64,000 nt of DNA from contig OX387184.1 in NCBI GenBank assembly GCA_947561395.2, positions 4,216,001 through 4,280,000 of the forward strand, written 5' to 3'. A program made the translations under genes and the position numbers. This DNA is from Buxus sempervirens. Taxonomy: Eukaryota > Streptophyta > Magnoliopsida > Buxales > Buxaceae. Positions 38,101-49,403 of the stretch are shown here, piece after piece (the stretch's first letter is position 1; each line of letters begins with the position of its first letter). Below the pieces are notes generated by a model, which searched no databases, was not told the DNA's origin, and saw only the letters and a list, made by a program, of their open reading frames with translations.

Positions 38101-40959
38101 ATTGTCAGCTACCTCTCTCCAGTTGACTGATGGCATTTCCATAAAAGATCTGTATGAGGATGAACGCATACATTTCTCATTAAAGATTCCAAATTAGCAA
38201 GCATAAAATCAGAGAGTTTACTAGAACAGTTAAAGGCTGCATAATATTTGTAAGGAAAACAAAGGCTCACTACTGGAAGCACACAAACTACCTTAAAAAT
38301 CTTAGGCTAGCAATTATATGCATAAACATGTATCGGTTGGTATACATGTATGTACTTATGTAGGAATGTATCCATATGCACAGTTCATATACATGAATAA
38401 GTGCGTGTGCGTCTGCAGTAGAAAGGTATTTAACAGAACCTTGTCAGTTCACAAATGGAAACGCACAGTTAGTTGGATTTGTTCATGTTAGTGCTCTGAA
38501 TTCACATTATAAAAGGATTAGTTCATCAGTCCGTGATTTCTGTGACTAGAACTGTGAAAGAAAAATATGGAAAATTGTGAAATATGCAATCTTTAACGTG
38601 AAATATTTGATCACCGTAAGCCTGAGAATGAATATGATATATTCTCATCTTCAATTTCCCATTCTACAAAGTTGATATGTCCCATTATTTCAATTTATCG
38701 TTCTCCTTTTCTCCTTTTTTTTTTTTATTTTAATAATTCTCATGAATATGTTTGAACTATATTTCTGCATAATTCAAACCTACTGAACCTCCATCATCTC
38801 ATTTTCTTCTTTGCTTCCTTTCAGTTCCATTTCATCACTTAATATTCTACTAGTAGGGTGCACATGCAGTACTGCACGTAGAGGGAGGGAGCAGTTTTGT
38901 AACTGTTTAGTAAACGAATGGGCATACTTTTGACTGTTTTAACCCTATATTAATTATGTTTTAAAAATGAACGGTAAGAGTTTTTTGAAAAGTCAAGTAT
39001 AATTGTTGGCATGCTTCCCAAGAGGCCTATTTTCATTATATTAGCAAAGTGCACGTGCAGTACTGCATGTATGTAGAAAAATAAGGGAGGCAACAGTTGT
39101 ACAACAGCTGAAGTTTTAAAAGAATTAGGCAGTTATGACTTTTATACCCCTTTATTAAAGAATCTTAACAATGACTTGTAAGGGTTTTTTAGGAAAGGGG
39201 CACATTAAGATGGCACGCTTCCCAATGGATCTCTTCTCATTATATATAGTATAGATATTATATGTTAATTAAAAACAAAAACTTGGCATGTACTGAACAT
39301 TTGATTAAGGAACACAACTGCAAAAAATAAAAGAGCAGAAAGATATGGGAAGCATGAAATGGTAGGCTTGATTTAGGTTAAAAGAACGTAGCCTACCAAT
39401 TAGTTTATTCATTACAATAGATAAAATCGATCTTTCTGTAAAAAATTGAAGGGGAAGGGAGAGATTGAAACCAAACTTAAGTTTCTTGGGTAGGGTGGAG
39501 AGCAATTATAGTAGAAGGTAGAATTTTCAATTGCAGGTATAATTTAGGTTTAGCTAAGAAAGTTTTCATATATAATATGATGGAACCCTTAGAATGGGTA
39601 TCTTGCATCTCATCTTCATTTTTGTGCATATACTTTGTGAACTATGGATTTATTGGAAAAGCAAAACCTAGGAAAAAAGAATTAAAAAAAAGCATGGTAT
39701 TTTAGAGATTAATAATGTTGAACCCCAAACATGTTGTACTAACAACATTGAACATAAGAATATTCAAGTAAACAAATGTAAGATTGATATGTCATAAACA
39801 GGTTTGATCGACTGAGAGAAGTTTGTTATTACCTCAGAGTCCTTTTAGTCAACTTCATCGAACAACTTTTGCAGTAAAAATGCACCCCTTCCAAAGAGGA
39901 CAGACTATTTAAACCTAAACCAATGAATCATGCTAGCATAAGTAATAATAAATATGTAGAATAATGGAAGCAAAGAAGAAAGTAACAACACAACAACAGC
40001 AGCAGCAGCAGCGGTTGCCTGCAACCATAATTGTGACAATAACAATGTTGATGATAATATAATAGTAATAAGAAGAATAATTTGATAAACAAAATATAGA
40101 TGAAAACAACAAGACAATTCCTCCAATACAAGAAACCAAACATATAAAAAAATCTTCTGGATTTCTTGCATGACAGTGTGGAACCAGCTGAAAATTCCAC
40201 CTGCTAAGAAACCAAACTGAAGAATGAATAATTTACCAAATACACAACCTCAGCTGAAAATCACACTGTTCTCACAACATTTGAATTTTCTCAGTAGGCT
40301 GAAACAACACAAACTCAGGAAATCATACAACACTGAATACTCTATTAAAAAAAATAAAATCAGAACAATGTTTAAATAGAAAGGATCTGAGATGAGAGAG
40401 TACTATTGAATCAACGAATAATCCATTTGCTGTAAAGACTAAAAGGAATGAAACTTAACTATAAAATACTCAAATCTAACGAAAACAAACGATCGAACGA
40501 TTTTTTAAAATTAAACTTACCAGAATCTAGAGAAAGAGGCTGCAACCTATCGGGACACACATTTGCACCACCGGTATCCTCTTCGGACAAATTCAATACA
40601 GAATCAAAGTTTGCAACGACAGGATGATCAATCGGAAGCAGCAGGATTAGCTTGACTTCGATGTGATCAGTCCTGATTCTGAAATCCACGGGAGATCCAG
40701 GATCAAATAAAACCCTAGGAGCCGGAACCGTAAGCGAAAAATCGACAGAGCGAGTGTTTTGATCGTCGACATCTTCAGTCCAGCTCACCAGAAGCAAAAA
40801 TTGCTCGAAACCCAGAGAAACTTTCAGATTCTTGCACTGAGTTGCAGGTTTGGTGTTCGAATTGAAGAGAAATAGTCGAATGATTGGAATGTTAGCCAGA
40901 GCTTCCCACGTAAATCGCCATCCGCTAGGGCTTCCAGGACTGGGAAACTCAGATGCCAT
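35109..40959 (-). CDS. UBE3D: UBE3D-like HECT-type E3 ubiquitin ligase (E2-binding protein)
   Basis: Five exons: 40521-40959, 39833-39914, 37322-38149, 35999-36241 and 35109-35268. The phase is continuous and gives 583 residues. The exon at 39833-39914 has no long frame of its own. It was found because the flanking phases demand an exon of 3n+1 bases, and it supplies HFYCKSCSMKLTKRTL, the conserved CxxC pair. Other family marks are MPSVNWREVADNWFGACCCS, CPQCSSLLG, PMLQFVLINPNAWCC and the C-terminal WITKNEAEEVYMLMPQI. This is the HECT_2 family (human UBE3D/UBE2CBP), which binds E2 enzymes; the plant role is little known. The middle (about residues 215-385) is Ser/Asn-rich and likely disordered. 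The ATG at 40957-40959 is chosen because MASEF begins conserved sequence. Intron 2 contains mini-Helitrons. Confidence 0.9.
38850..39255 (-). mobile_element. Two tail-to-head mini-Helitrons
   Basis: Minus strand: the first unit starts A|TCTATACTATATATAATG (39255) and ends with the palindromic hairpin TGCAGTACTGCA, a spacer and CTAA at 39041 followed by T. The second unit continues directly with a related 5' part and ends with the same hairpin and CTAG at 38850 followed by T. Each is about 200 bp. They share TTCCCAAGAGGCC/TTCCCAATGGATC and TTAATAAAG-type internal words. A third copy is at 53847-54088. Confidence 0.7.
39995..40015. repeat. Short (GCA)n microsatellite
   Basis: Six to seven GCA units in the first intron of the E3 ligase gene. 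Leucine- and cysteine-rich frames over it are not genes. Confidence 0.9.
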
Positions 40960-41335
40960 TACGATAGTTGGGATTTCGCCCCCACTGCATCTCCCGCTAA
41001 AATCAAAACCGAAAACGAACCACACTTTCCCGAGATGGCCCTATCTGGTTTATATAATTACCAACGGTTGTCGGCCCCTGAATCTTCGTCTAATTGTCTT
41101 GAAAATACGGCTCGCTGCCGTAGCCTGTATGTATGGAGTGTTGGGCCGGGTTGTGAACTTGTGATGAGTTTGGAGCAAGCCCAACTCTCAGTCAATAGAT
41201 CCAGAAATGGCAACCTGGTGAATTTATCTGGAAATGGTTTGCCGGGCCACGGTACTGTCACTGCAAGCACACACGAAGCACAACAGGCACCGCTTTCGTA
41301 GATCAGCACGGCATGACACGACTTACATCCTTAGG

Positions 41336-41650
41336 CAGTGGCGGAACCGGGACTTTAAATCTAGGGCGGGCAAAAAAAATTTTCAATTAACATTTCTCAT
41401 GGAATATAAAAATTTCAATGAGTTGTCGCGGGGGAACCAGAAATTTTAGAGGGGGTTTTCATGAAATATAGAAATTTCAATGGGTTAGGGGGGCCAAACC
41501 AGAAATTTTAGAGGGGGTTCTCATGAAATATAGAAATTTCAATGAGTTGGGGGGGCCAAATCAGAAATTTTAGAGGGGGTTCTCATGAAATATAAACATT
41601 TCAATGGGTTGGGGGGCAAACCAGAAATTTTAAGGGGGGCAAAACATAAC
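41336..41650 (+). repeat. hAT-type terminus with four-fold 61-bp tandem repeat
   Basis: Starts CAGTGGCGGAACCGGGAC, a typical plant hAT terminal sequence. A unit of about 61 bp follows four times (TTCAATGAGTTG, GGGGGGCC, AACCAGAAATTTTAGAGGGG, TCTCATGAAATATA). No right terminus or target duplication is seen. A second copy of the same terminus, inverted, is at 54240-54332. Confidence 0.65.
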
Positions 41651-42844
41651 TTTTAATTAAAAAATATATAAAATATATACATTTTTAATTAAAAAATAAA
41701 AGTTAGGGTAACTTGATCCTTTTTTTTTCTTTTTCTTTTTCATTTTCTAGAAATTATCCTTTAACAATTTTAAATCCTTAATATCCCAAAGAATCACTCA
41801 AATCCCATTTTCATTTGTGTAAGTACAGTATTTCAGGTGCCACCTCCTATTAAATCGGTTTGAAATCGTCTGTCGCCAAAAATTATTGCTGTCAATGCAG
41901 CTTTATTCAGATGGTGACACATGGAGAATCCAATGGTTGAAGAACTTTGCTTGTGAAAATGTAAAAAAAAGATTTTTTGAGATGAAAAAAACCAACCGTG
42001 AGATGCTCCATGTGGCAGCATCTCACTTAGGCTGCATGGACAACAGCAGTAAATGGTGGAAGACGATATTGACAAACAATTTGTAAGCCTTTAGATATTG
42101 ATGGACTAGGATTGGATTAGTCAAGGGCCCGGGGCCAGGTTACATTGGTCTGTAATCTCTGTTGAATATGGGCTAGAACTGAATTTCCTCTCCCCCGAGT
42201 GTTTGCATTGAGGTACCTTAATCTCTAATCCAATACTTTAACAGTCCCAAATATTAATTAGGGCCATCTCCCCCAACTTGCAGAGCTAGGTTTTCAGATG
42301 ATGTGATGGCACCTTCTTAATTAATGGTTATATATATAATACCCATTAGTAAGAATGGGGATCCAGGTAAATTAAACTGCTAATTGGCATGATACATTTC
42401 CATTTGCTTATGAGGTCATGGGTTGGGTATAAGCTAATATAATTGTGTTAATCTGTCGCTTCTCATGGTTTAGATACCCATCAAGGATTGATAAGGTTGG
42501 AAGATGAAATTTTTGTGATTATTTTATGATATCATCCTCTTTGGCTGCCACATTAAGCCTATTTTATGATGAAGATAGGATGCAATATGACCCTAATGGC
42601 TTTTCTTTTCATCAAAAACATAGGACGTGATCGTTTTTGTTTTTAAAATGCATTATCTGATCAATTCCTCAACACCATTTTTTACATGAATTAATTAGTA
42701 TTTAATTGAGGTGATTTGATTTTAAGAGAAACAATCCAGTTTAAGGAAGGGAAGGCCAATCCTGTTGAAACGTGCCCACAACCGTACATTCAAAAAGTAA
42801 TGGAAGAACTTTGCTCTCCTCAATAACCCCATGGGAGTTACTAA
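41651..42844. other. Intergenic, no gene recognised
   Basis: AT-rich sequence. A hairpin (GTGAGATGCT, 9-base loop, AGCATCTCAC) lies at 41997-42025. Related palindromic motifs appear near 49960 and 60260. Nothing coding is supported. Confidence 0.5.
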
Positions 42845-43254
42845 CCTTGTTTGGCTTTCATTCCAGATTAGGAACTCATTCTGAGAATGAGTTCTTAAAA
42901 CTCATTTTGCGAATCAATTTTGAAGTCTTTCTAATTGCGTTTGATTAGCACGTAGCAGAATGAATTTTCACCTAGAAAACTGTTTGGTTAACAAGTAATA
43001 AAATGAGTTCCATGAAATTTGTTTTTCCCTTTTTTTTCTTTTTCCATGAATAATTATAAGAAATTGGTTGATCCTTGAAAGATAAAACTTGAAACACCTA
43101 AGAAATGAAAAACAAAAACAAAATAAAGGATGGGTTTGCTGATTATGTCTATTAATTTAAAACATATAATGATAGCAATTATTAGTAAAGTCACAAAGTC
43201 CTATCACATCCATAATTTATAGCAAAGTTCATTACATTAATACAAATAATACTC

Positions 43255-44584
43255 TCAAGGGCATTCACTATTGCAAGCATGCAATATAGCTTCAGCAATT
43301 GATTGTCTAAATGCATCCATCCTCCTTATTCCTTGTTCTTGTATTACACCATCTGGATCTGGTTCATCATCAATGTGCTCTTCTTCAATAATTAAATATT
43401 CTTCTTCATATTGACTAAATAACTCATCTCTCAATGTTTCTTGTCTAATGAAGTTATGCACAGTACATGTAGCAACTACAATATTTCTTTGTGTTGGAAA
43501 TGAGTATGGAGGCATTCTCTTAAGAATAGGAAAGCGTGCCTTCAACACACCAAATCATCGCTCGATTACATTCCTCAATGATGAATGAGCATGATTAAAT
43601 AACTCTTTCACTCCACTTGGTGAGCTACCTCGTCTATAGTCTGGTAGATGATAGCGCACTCCTCGATATGGTGCAAGAAAACCCGGCATGTTTGGATATC
43701 CAGCATCAACAACATAATACTTTCCTAATAAAATAATAACATATTTAAATAAATTGGATATTTAAAAAAAGTTATATATAACTGTAAAATTTATTTACCT
43801 TCAAGGGTTTTTGGAAAGTTCAAATGTGGTTTATGTATAGCCTCCAAAAGAATTCTTGAATCATTAGCTGATCCCTCCCAACCAACATAAACAAAGGTGA
43901 ATCGCATATCAAAGCCACATGCAGCCATCACATTTTGGGAAATATTTGACTTCCTATCTCGATAAGGAATTTGCTTCTCAGTAGAAACCACAACATCAAC
44001 TAAAGAGCCATTAATTGCACCAATACAATCCTTCACAAGATAAAAAATATAAAATTAAAATAGAAAAAACAATGCTAACTATTTAAACAAAATTTCTATT
44101 TAGTATATACCTTGAACCATGGATAATGCTTTGGATTCTCGCGAATTTCTATTGGAGTATGAGCAAATGACAGGGGCGCTATAATTTCTTGTGCAAACTT
44201 GACAAAAGCTAATAGCACCTTATTAAAGTGACGGCTTATTGTTTCACCTGAATGTTGAAACCTTTCTTGCATGATTCTGTTTCTTTCATTATGTCCAATA
44301 GTTAGAAGAAAAATAGCTAATTGCTCTTTCACAGTTACTCTTCGTGTGTCTTTTAATAATTCACGCTCACGAAGAGCACAACATAAGTTTCTAAACACAT
44401 GTTTATCCATTCGAAACGAATCATAGCATCTTACAGGATGACCAGTTAATACTTCTTGTACATAAGCATGCCCTGTAAGAAGAGAAACATGACATGGTTC
44501 TTTACAAAGAAACAAATCCATGTAATTTTGTATTGCTGCTGCACTAGCTAAGTATAACAACACCTCTTCATCATCTGAGTCCAT
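43255..44584 (-). pseudogene. PIF/Harbinger DDE transposase (DDE_Tnp_4), disabled
   Basis: Three exons: 44111-44584, 43799-44030 and 43255-43724, 391 codons. The N-terminal part holds the helix-turn-helix-like region (RMDKHVFRNLCCALRERELL, QHSGETISRHFNKVL). The catalytic part has DCIGAINGSLVDV, GWEGSANDSRILLEAI, VDAGYPNMPGFLAPYRGVRY and RNVIER. In active relatives the first catalytic Asp lies in GAIDG; here it is Asn (GAINGS). An in-frame TGA at 43555-43557 follows RNVIER, where relatives carry a codon before FGVLKARFP. Both changes predict loss of activity. Otherwise the frame is clean, so the insertion is fairly young or recently inactivated. Confidence 0.88.
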
Positions 44585-44878
44585 TATAACTGTTACATAA
44601 AGTCATCCACAAACATAAATATAAATATAAAATAAATAACATATACCTAAAGAACAAAAGTCGTGTGTAATTCAAAAAGATCATGTTTTTTATGATCATT
44701 GTTCATTAAATACAAAAGATCATGTATAACTATTACAAAAAGTTATGTATAATTTCTAAACCCAAAAGATCATGTAGAGTTTGTCATATTTGTATAACAA
44801 AAGGAAAAAAAATCTTTCTAATCACATATAAAGTTCCAAAATATTTTCTTTGTAGTTTCCAAAAAGTGCAACTTCATA

Positions 44879-45862
44879 CTAAATTGAAGTCATTCGTGAC
44901 AATATCCTCTTCAACCATATGATACACATCTCTGGGTTTAGCTCTATGAAGGTCTCCCTTGTAGCAGGATTCTGAAATGCATCAACTGCATTCATAAACA
45001 TCTCGCTTCCCTGTGTTATCTCACTCATTTTCATCAAATACTCAATACAAGCACCAATGGAGAACTTGTCAACTTTTGTCTCATTTCTTTCCATTTTTGC
45101 TTGAGCGAGGTTCACTAGGCCAGAAATAGCCTGAGTCAACTCAGACGACCTTGAATCTTTTTTATATCGTCTAGCTGCAGAAGGTGCTTCAAGTGGTCTT
45201 TTGCGTCGACCACTCCCACTTCTCTCATATTGAATTCCAATATCATTATCTTGAGTCTCCAATTGTGATGTTGGAGATGCATCTGGAGTGCATGGAACTG
45301 GTGAATCAATTTGTACAACGTCATCGCCATTATCATTTGGTAAGCTATCTTGTGAAGGGGGCCAACTTGCCTCCCTAGTCGCCATGGTACCACCAAATAT
45401 AATGCACAACTCATTGTAAAATAACAACGGCTTCTTGTGAAATTGAGCTGCATCTGGGTTTGCCTGTTAGTAACATTTTGTTATGATGTGTCACAATAAT
45501 AAAAATAATTTCTCTATTTAAAACTAATGTACCTTTATATAATCATTCCACTTTTTAGCCGATGTAGAAAATGTTCCAAGCTCGTCATCCCAACCCATTC
45601 CACTGTTGTCTATTAACTTCTTCCATGCACTCCAAGCTCTTCTCAGTGAACTATAAAGATTTTTCAATTGGGCTCTATCATATTGTAGATGGGTTTTCAA
45701 ATTGAATTCCTTATTTATTGTTGCCCACCCAGACTTGTTGAAACTTGAGCCCGGCCTATTGCCATCAAGCGTCTGCTCTAATGCAAGGTCGATAAAAATC
45801 TTTTTCAAATCATCCGACCAAAAGGCTTTATTTTTAGCCTTTGATGTTTGTTGCGTTTCCAT
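44879..45862 (-). CDS. PIF/Harbinger ORF1, Myb/SANT-like DNA-binding protein
   Basis: Two exons, 45533-45862 and 44879-45463, encode 304 residues without a stop. Residues 10-110 form the trihelix/Myb-like domain (Myb_DNA-bind_3 type): FWSDDLKKIFIDLALEQ, GWATINKEFN and LKNLYSSLRRAWSAWKKLI. A linker and a Lys/Arg patch (GSGRRKRPLEAPSAARRYKK) follow, which could be a nuclear signal. By family knowledge ORF1 works with the transposase to bind element ends and enter the nucleus. The same orientation as the transposase with about 290 bp between them is usual. The intact frame here may still act on related MITEs if another active transposase exists. Confidence 0.85.
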
Positions 45863-46091
45863 GAATCACTGAAACATAAAAGTAATAACAAGAGATGCTA
45901 AGTTAGAGTAATTACATGGAATCTTTAGTAATTACTTGAATATAACTGACCTACTGGAAATAATCTAGCTTCTATTACATAGTCCAGGTTTTGTGTTGAA
46001 GGAATCTAGTTAGCCAGTTATTATTTTTGATTTTCAATATATGGTCAGAACCTTGTATATTACAGAAACCATTGGCTTCAGATGATAGGTT

Positions 46092-46335
46092 GTACCATTA
46101 AAAGTGTACTTTTGCTATTGCATATTTATATATGCCACAGTCACTATTGATGTACCATTAAAAGTGTGCTTTTGTTATTGCATATTTATATACATCAATA
46201 GTGACTCTCTTTACAGCAATAAATTGGTAACATTGCTGTCAAGGGCATAGAATCCATTCAAGTTGCTTCATCTGGGATAAATTGGTAACATTGCTGTCAA
46301 GGGCATAGAATCCATTCAAGTTGCTTTCATCTGGG
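46092..46335. repeat. Two successive tandem duplications in the Harbinger 5' region
   Basis: A ~55-bp unit with GTACCATTAAAAGTGT and ATTGCATATTTATATA occurs twice (from 46092 and 46151). Next, a 58-bp unit with ATTGGTAACATTGCTGTCAA occurs twice (from 46220 and 46278), almost identical. Confidence 0.85.
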
Positions 46336-46810
46336 ATAAATTTTGGTAAGGTATAAAGAGAGAGAGTTCATCATCATTGTTTTCTGCTGTCATTAAAGTG
46401 TGACAGATTTTCTTTCAATGATTAAACCCCTCAAGTTTACATTGCAAACTTGACAAAATTAATTCAAAATTTGATCTTGTAAATTTAAAAATTGGCCTCA
46501 ACTACATACTAGCTCTAATTATTGTAGCCCATGTTAACTGTGAATTGTTACATTGATTTCACATAAAGGGCACAAATCAGTTATTGCACTTCAAGCACCC
46601 TAATTAGATAAACAAGGACTTATCCTCCACACAACTAGTTTTTTTTTTCTATTCATTTTATTCCTAAATTACGGGATGTGTTGCAACTTGGAAGTAGAGA
46701 CAAGGAACTCTTTTGTAATCATTCTGTTAACATCAACTCTACATGAATTCAACAAAGCATGAAAAGGACATAAAAGTTGAAAGATCAAAGATTCCACAAA
46801 TGTGGATTTG

Positions 46811-46811
46811 C

Positions 46812-46871
<60 letters not shown>
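46811..46871. repeat. (GA)n microsatellite in the Harbinger element
   Basis: GA repeat with two GGGAG interruptions. All three plus-strand frames across it are open only because of composition. Confidence 0.95.
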
Positions 46872-46874
<3 letters not shown>

Positions 46875-47525
46875 GAGGAGAGGGAGAGGTTTGTGTCTGT
46901 GGAGGGTTTCGGAAATATCCAATGGGTCACAGTTGTTCTCCCCCTTTCGAAATGGTAGAAACCCTCGTTTTCCCCTTAAATAACCGGAGCAGCAGCAACG
47001 AAGAAGAAGAGGAATAGTTTCCTCAACAATTGGAAAGTCTTTTATTGAAGAAGGAGAGAAGGCTCAATTGGCATATTTACATTTTATGCCATTGCTTAAA
47101 GTTAACAATAATTACAAGTTTGCCACCGCATAAAAATCAGAACCCATTCTCAAATCCAAAAACGGGGTTGAAGCTGTTTCTGAAAATCAAGGGTTTTCTT
47201 ATTTTTATTCTTATAGAATGAGTTCTTACATGCATTACCAAACACTCATTTTGGTAAACGAGGCCTAATTAAGGTGTCATTTGGAGTTCATTTTGGGAAC
47301 TCATTCCAGAGCTTGGCATGAGTTTGAGTAGTAAAACATGTCTCTCGTTCCATTTTGAGAATGAGTTTTAAAAAATATACTACAAGAAGGGATTACCCTA
47401 ACACCCGTTTTTAGATTTTCAAAATGACTTTTGCAAAAGCATGATGGAATACTTATAGTATCTATAAATTTTTAAGAATACGCTTGAAACTTCTTTGAAA
47501 AACACCTTTCTATGACAAGATAGAC

Positions 47526-48034
47526 TAGGGCTGGCAATGGGTCGGATATATATCCGAATCCGATCCGAAAATATAGATCCGCGGTTCGAATACGGATATC
47601 GGATTTCGGATCCGATCGAATTCGGATCCGAATCCGAATCTGTCCATATCCGATCCGAACCGAAATTAATATATACTTCTCATTAAATCATTGGTAAACT
47701 TTGTATAAACCATGGTTGAACTATCCTTATTCATATCTTGCTTTAATATTTATATGGCTCATTAGTTTTGATAATTAAAATTTGCTTTAATAGTTGAACT
47801 TAACTTTTGAATTTTAAGTTCAAATCGGATCTAATTCGGATCGAATTCGGATTTCGGTTATTTATTCGGTCGAATTTCGAATTCGGATACATTATATAAA
47901 TTCGGTTTCGAATTCGGATTCACATATAAAAGATCCGTCGGATTTCGGATCGAATTCGGATATCAGATTTTTATTTTCGGTTCGGATTCGGATCATGACA
48001 GATCCGTACCGTATTCGACCCGTTGCCAGCCCTA
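47526..48034. mobile_element. hAT MITE, 509 bp
   Basis: Terminal inverted repeats TAGGGCTGGCAATGGGTCGG and, at the right, the complement of TAGGGCTGGCAACGGGTCGA match at nearly every position. The 8-bp target duplication AGATAGAC is exact (47518-47525 and 48035-48042). The interior repeats TCGGATCCGAATTCGGAT-type words. No coding capacity. Confidence 0.92.
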
Positions 48035-48209
48035 AGATAGACTAGTATGATAACTTCTTTTAAGTTATAACATGGAATACTTGTAATATTTATAATTTCT
48101 AATTGAATGAATAGTTGGTTTCCAAACTTAAAACTCATCTTCGCTACAAATCGTTAAAACACATTTCTCGAAATGGCTTCCACATTTAAAAGGAATGCCA
48201 AACCAGGCC

Positions 48210-49128
48210 TAAATTATCTTTTATATTAGCAAGCCAGTAAGTTATGAGATTAGCGACTAAACATGAGTTCCGGACCCAGTTGCCAACGACTATCAAGAAC
48301 AATTCGACCTTGAAAAAATCATAAATATATATCAAAGTACAGAGGACTCTTCGCCTTGCACGTCTCTTTCTCGTCGCCTATCACTTCAATTCACGCTTGA
48401 TATTTTAATACTAAACCATATCCTCTCAGATCGAGACTCCTTTGCAAGTTCACAAGATAATAATTCTCTTCTCGGCCATCACCAATATTGGATTATAATT
48501 CTACAATATTCACAAGATAATAAAAATAATGACTTGTATATTTATTTTGATATCAGCTCTTTCTTGTCAAGAGAAACCCAAATCACAAATCACTCTCTGG
48601 CTAACATCATCACTGCGCTTTCTTCAATCAGAGGCTCATTTAAAAAATCCTGATAAATCCCCACTAAAGAAGACTAATTTAACATAACAGCAGCAGCAGC
48701 TTTCTTTAGCTCATGTGAGCCTCTCCATAAATGGCTGGCCACATGCTTCCATCATCTCCTAATCAGAATATTAATTTCCGCCCAACATGTAATCAACTCC
48801 AACATAGAAGGGAGTGACGGATGATTTCATCATCCTCGATCCCTTTTTCAATAAAGAAATGGTACAAAGTTACAAACAACACGGTATTTTCAAAAAAAAA
48901 AAAAAATCACGGTATGTTCAACCACTACTTCCATGGCTCTGCCTCTTGACTGCTCTGTTGTTTTTTCTTTAATTCTTTCTTTTCTTCTGGTGATAACTAA
49001 TGAGCATTCCAAATGACAAAGGAAACATGTCCTTTTACCTTTTTCTCATCGAATGAATCGAAGATGAGTACGTCGGAATTAACCCATAAAGCATCAATTT
49101 TATTGGACTGGTTGAGTATTAAAGTTTA
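48210..49128. other. Intergenic, no gene recognised
   Basis: AT-rich with some short CAG and AGAT runs. No exon-like frame, repeat end or RNA gene could be supported. Confidence 0.5.
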
Positions 49129-49394
49129 GGGTAAATTACACTTACCTCCCTTGAGGTATGACATAATTACACTTACTTTCCTTGGGGTTTCTGATATAAC
49201 ACTGTCACCCCTTGACGTTTATGTGTGGGTCACACTAACACCCCCTCACTACATTTTCCGTATTAAAAAATAAATAACTTGTGAATGTATGACTAAAAAT
49301 TAATTTTAGAAGGGGTGACAGTGTTATATCAGAAACCCCAAGGGAGGTAAGTGTAATTATGTCATGCCTCAAGGGAGGTAAGTGTAATTTGCCC
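49129..49394. mobile_element. Mutator-like MITE, 266 bp, with 9-bp target duplication
   Basis: Long inverted arms of about 86 bp start GGGTAAATTACACTTACCTC and are nearly identical on both sides, with about 95 bp between. The flanking 9-bp duplication TAAAGTTTA is exact (49120-49128 and 49395-49403). Long arms with a 9-bp duplication indicate the Mutator superfamily. The transcript would fold into a long hairpin. Confidence 0.88.
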
Positions 49395-49403
49395 TAAAGT
49401 TTA

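Larger units (their letters stand above)
42845..47265 (-). mobile_element. PIF/Harbinger DNA transposon, nearly full length
   Basis: A 4.4 kb element encodes both proteins of the superfamily on the minus strand: Myb/SANT-like ORF1 (44879-45862) and DDE transposase (43255-44584). Degenerate inverted ends (CCTTGTTTGG at left, complement of GGCCTCGTTTACC at right) are flanked by TAA (42842-42844 and 47266-47268), the expected 3-bp duplication. A non-coding 5' side contains tandem duplications (46092-46330) and a (GA)n run. A probably related, gene-less repeat adjoins at 47272-48209. The transposase has lost an active-site residue and contains a stop, so the copy is likely immobile by itself. Confidence 0.85.

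Noticed and set aside
39905-40200. Three overlapping minus-strand frames rich in Leu, Cys and Tyr
   Set aside because: They reflect a GCA repeat and AT-rich intron sequence. Only 39833-39914 is an exon, in the E3 ligase gene.
46743-47017. Arg/Glu-rich frames in three phases
   Set aside because: Artefacts of the (GA)n microsatellite.
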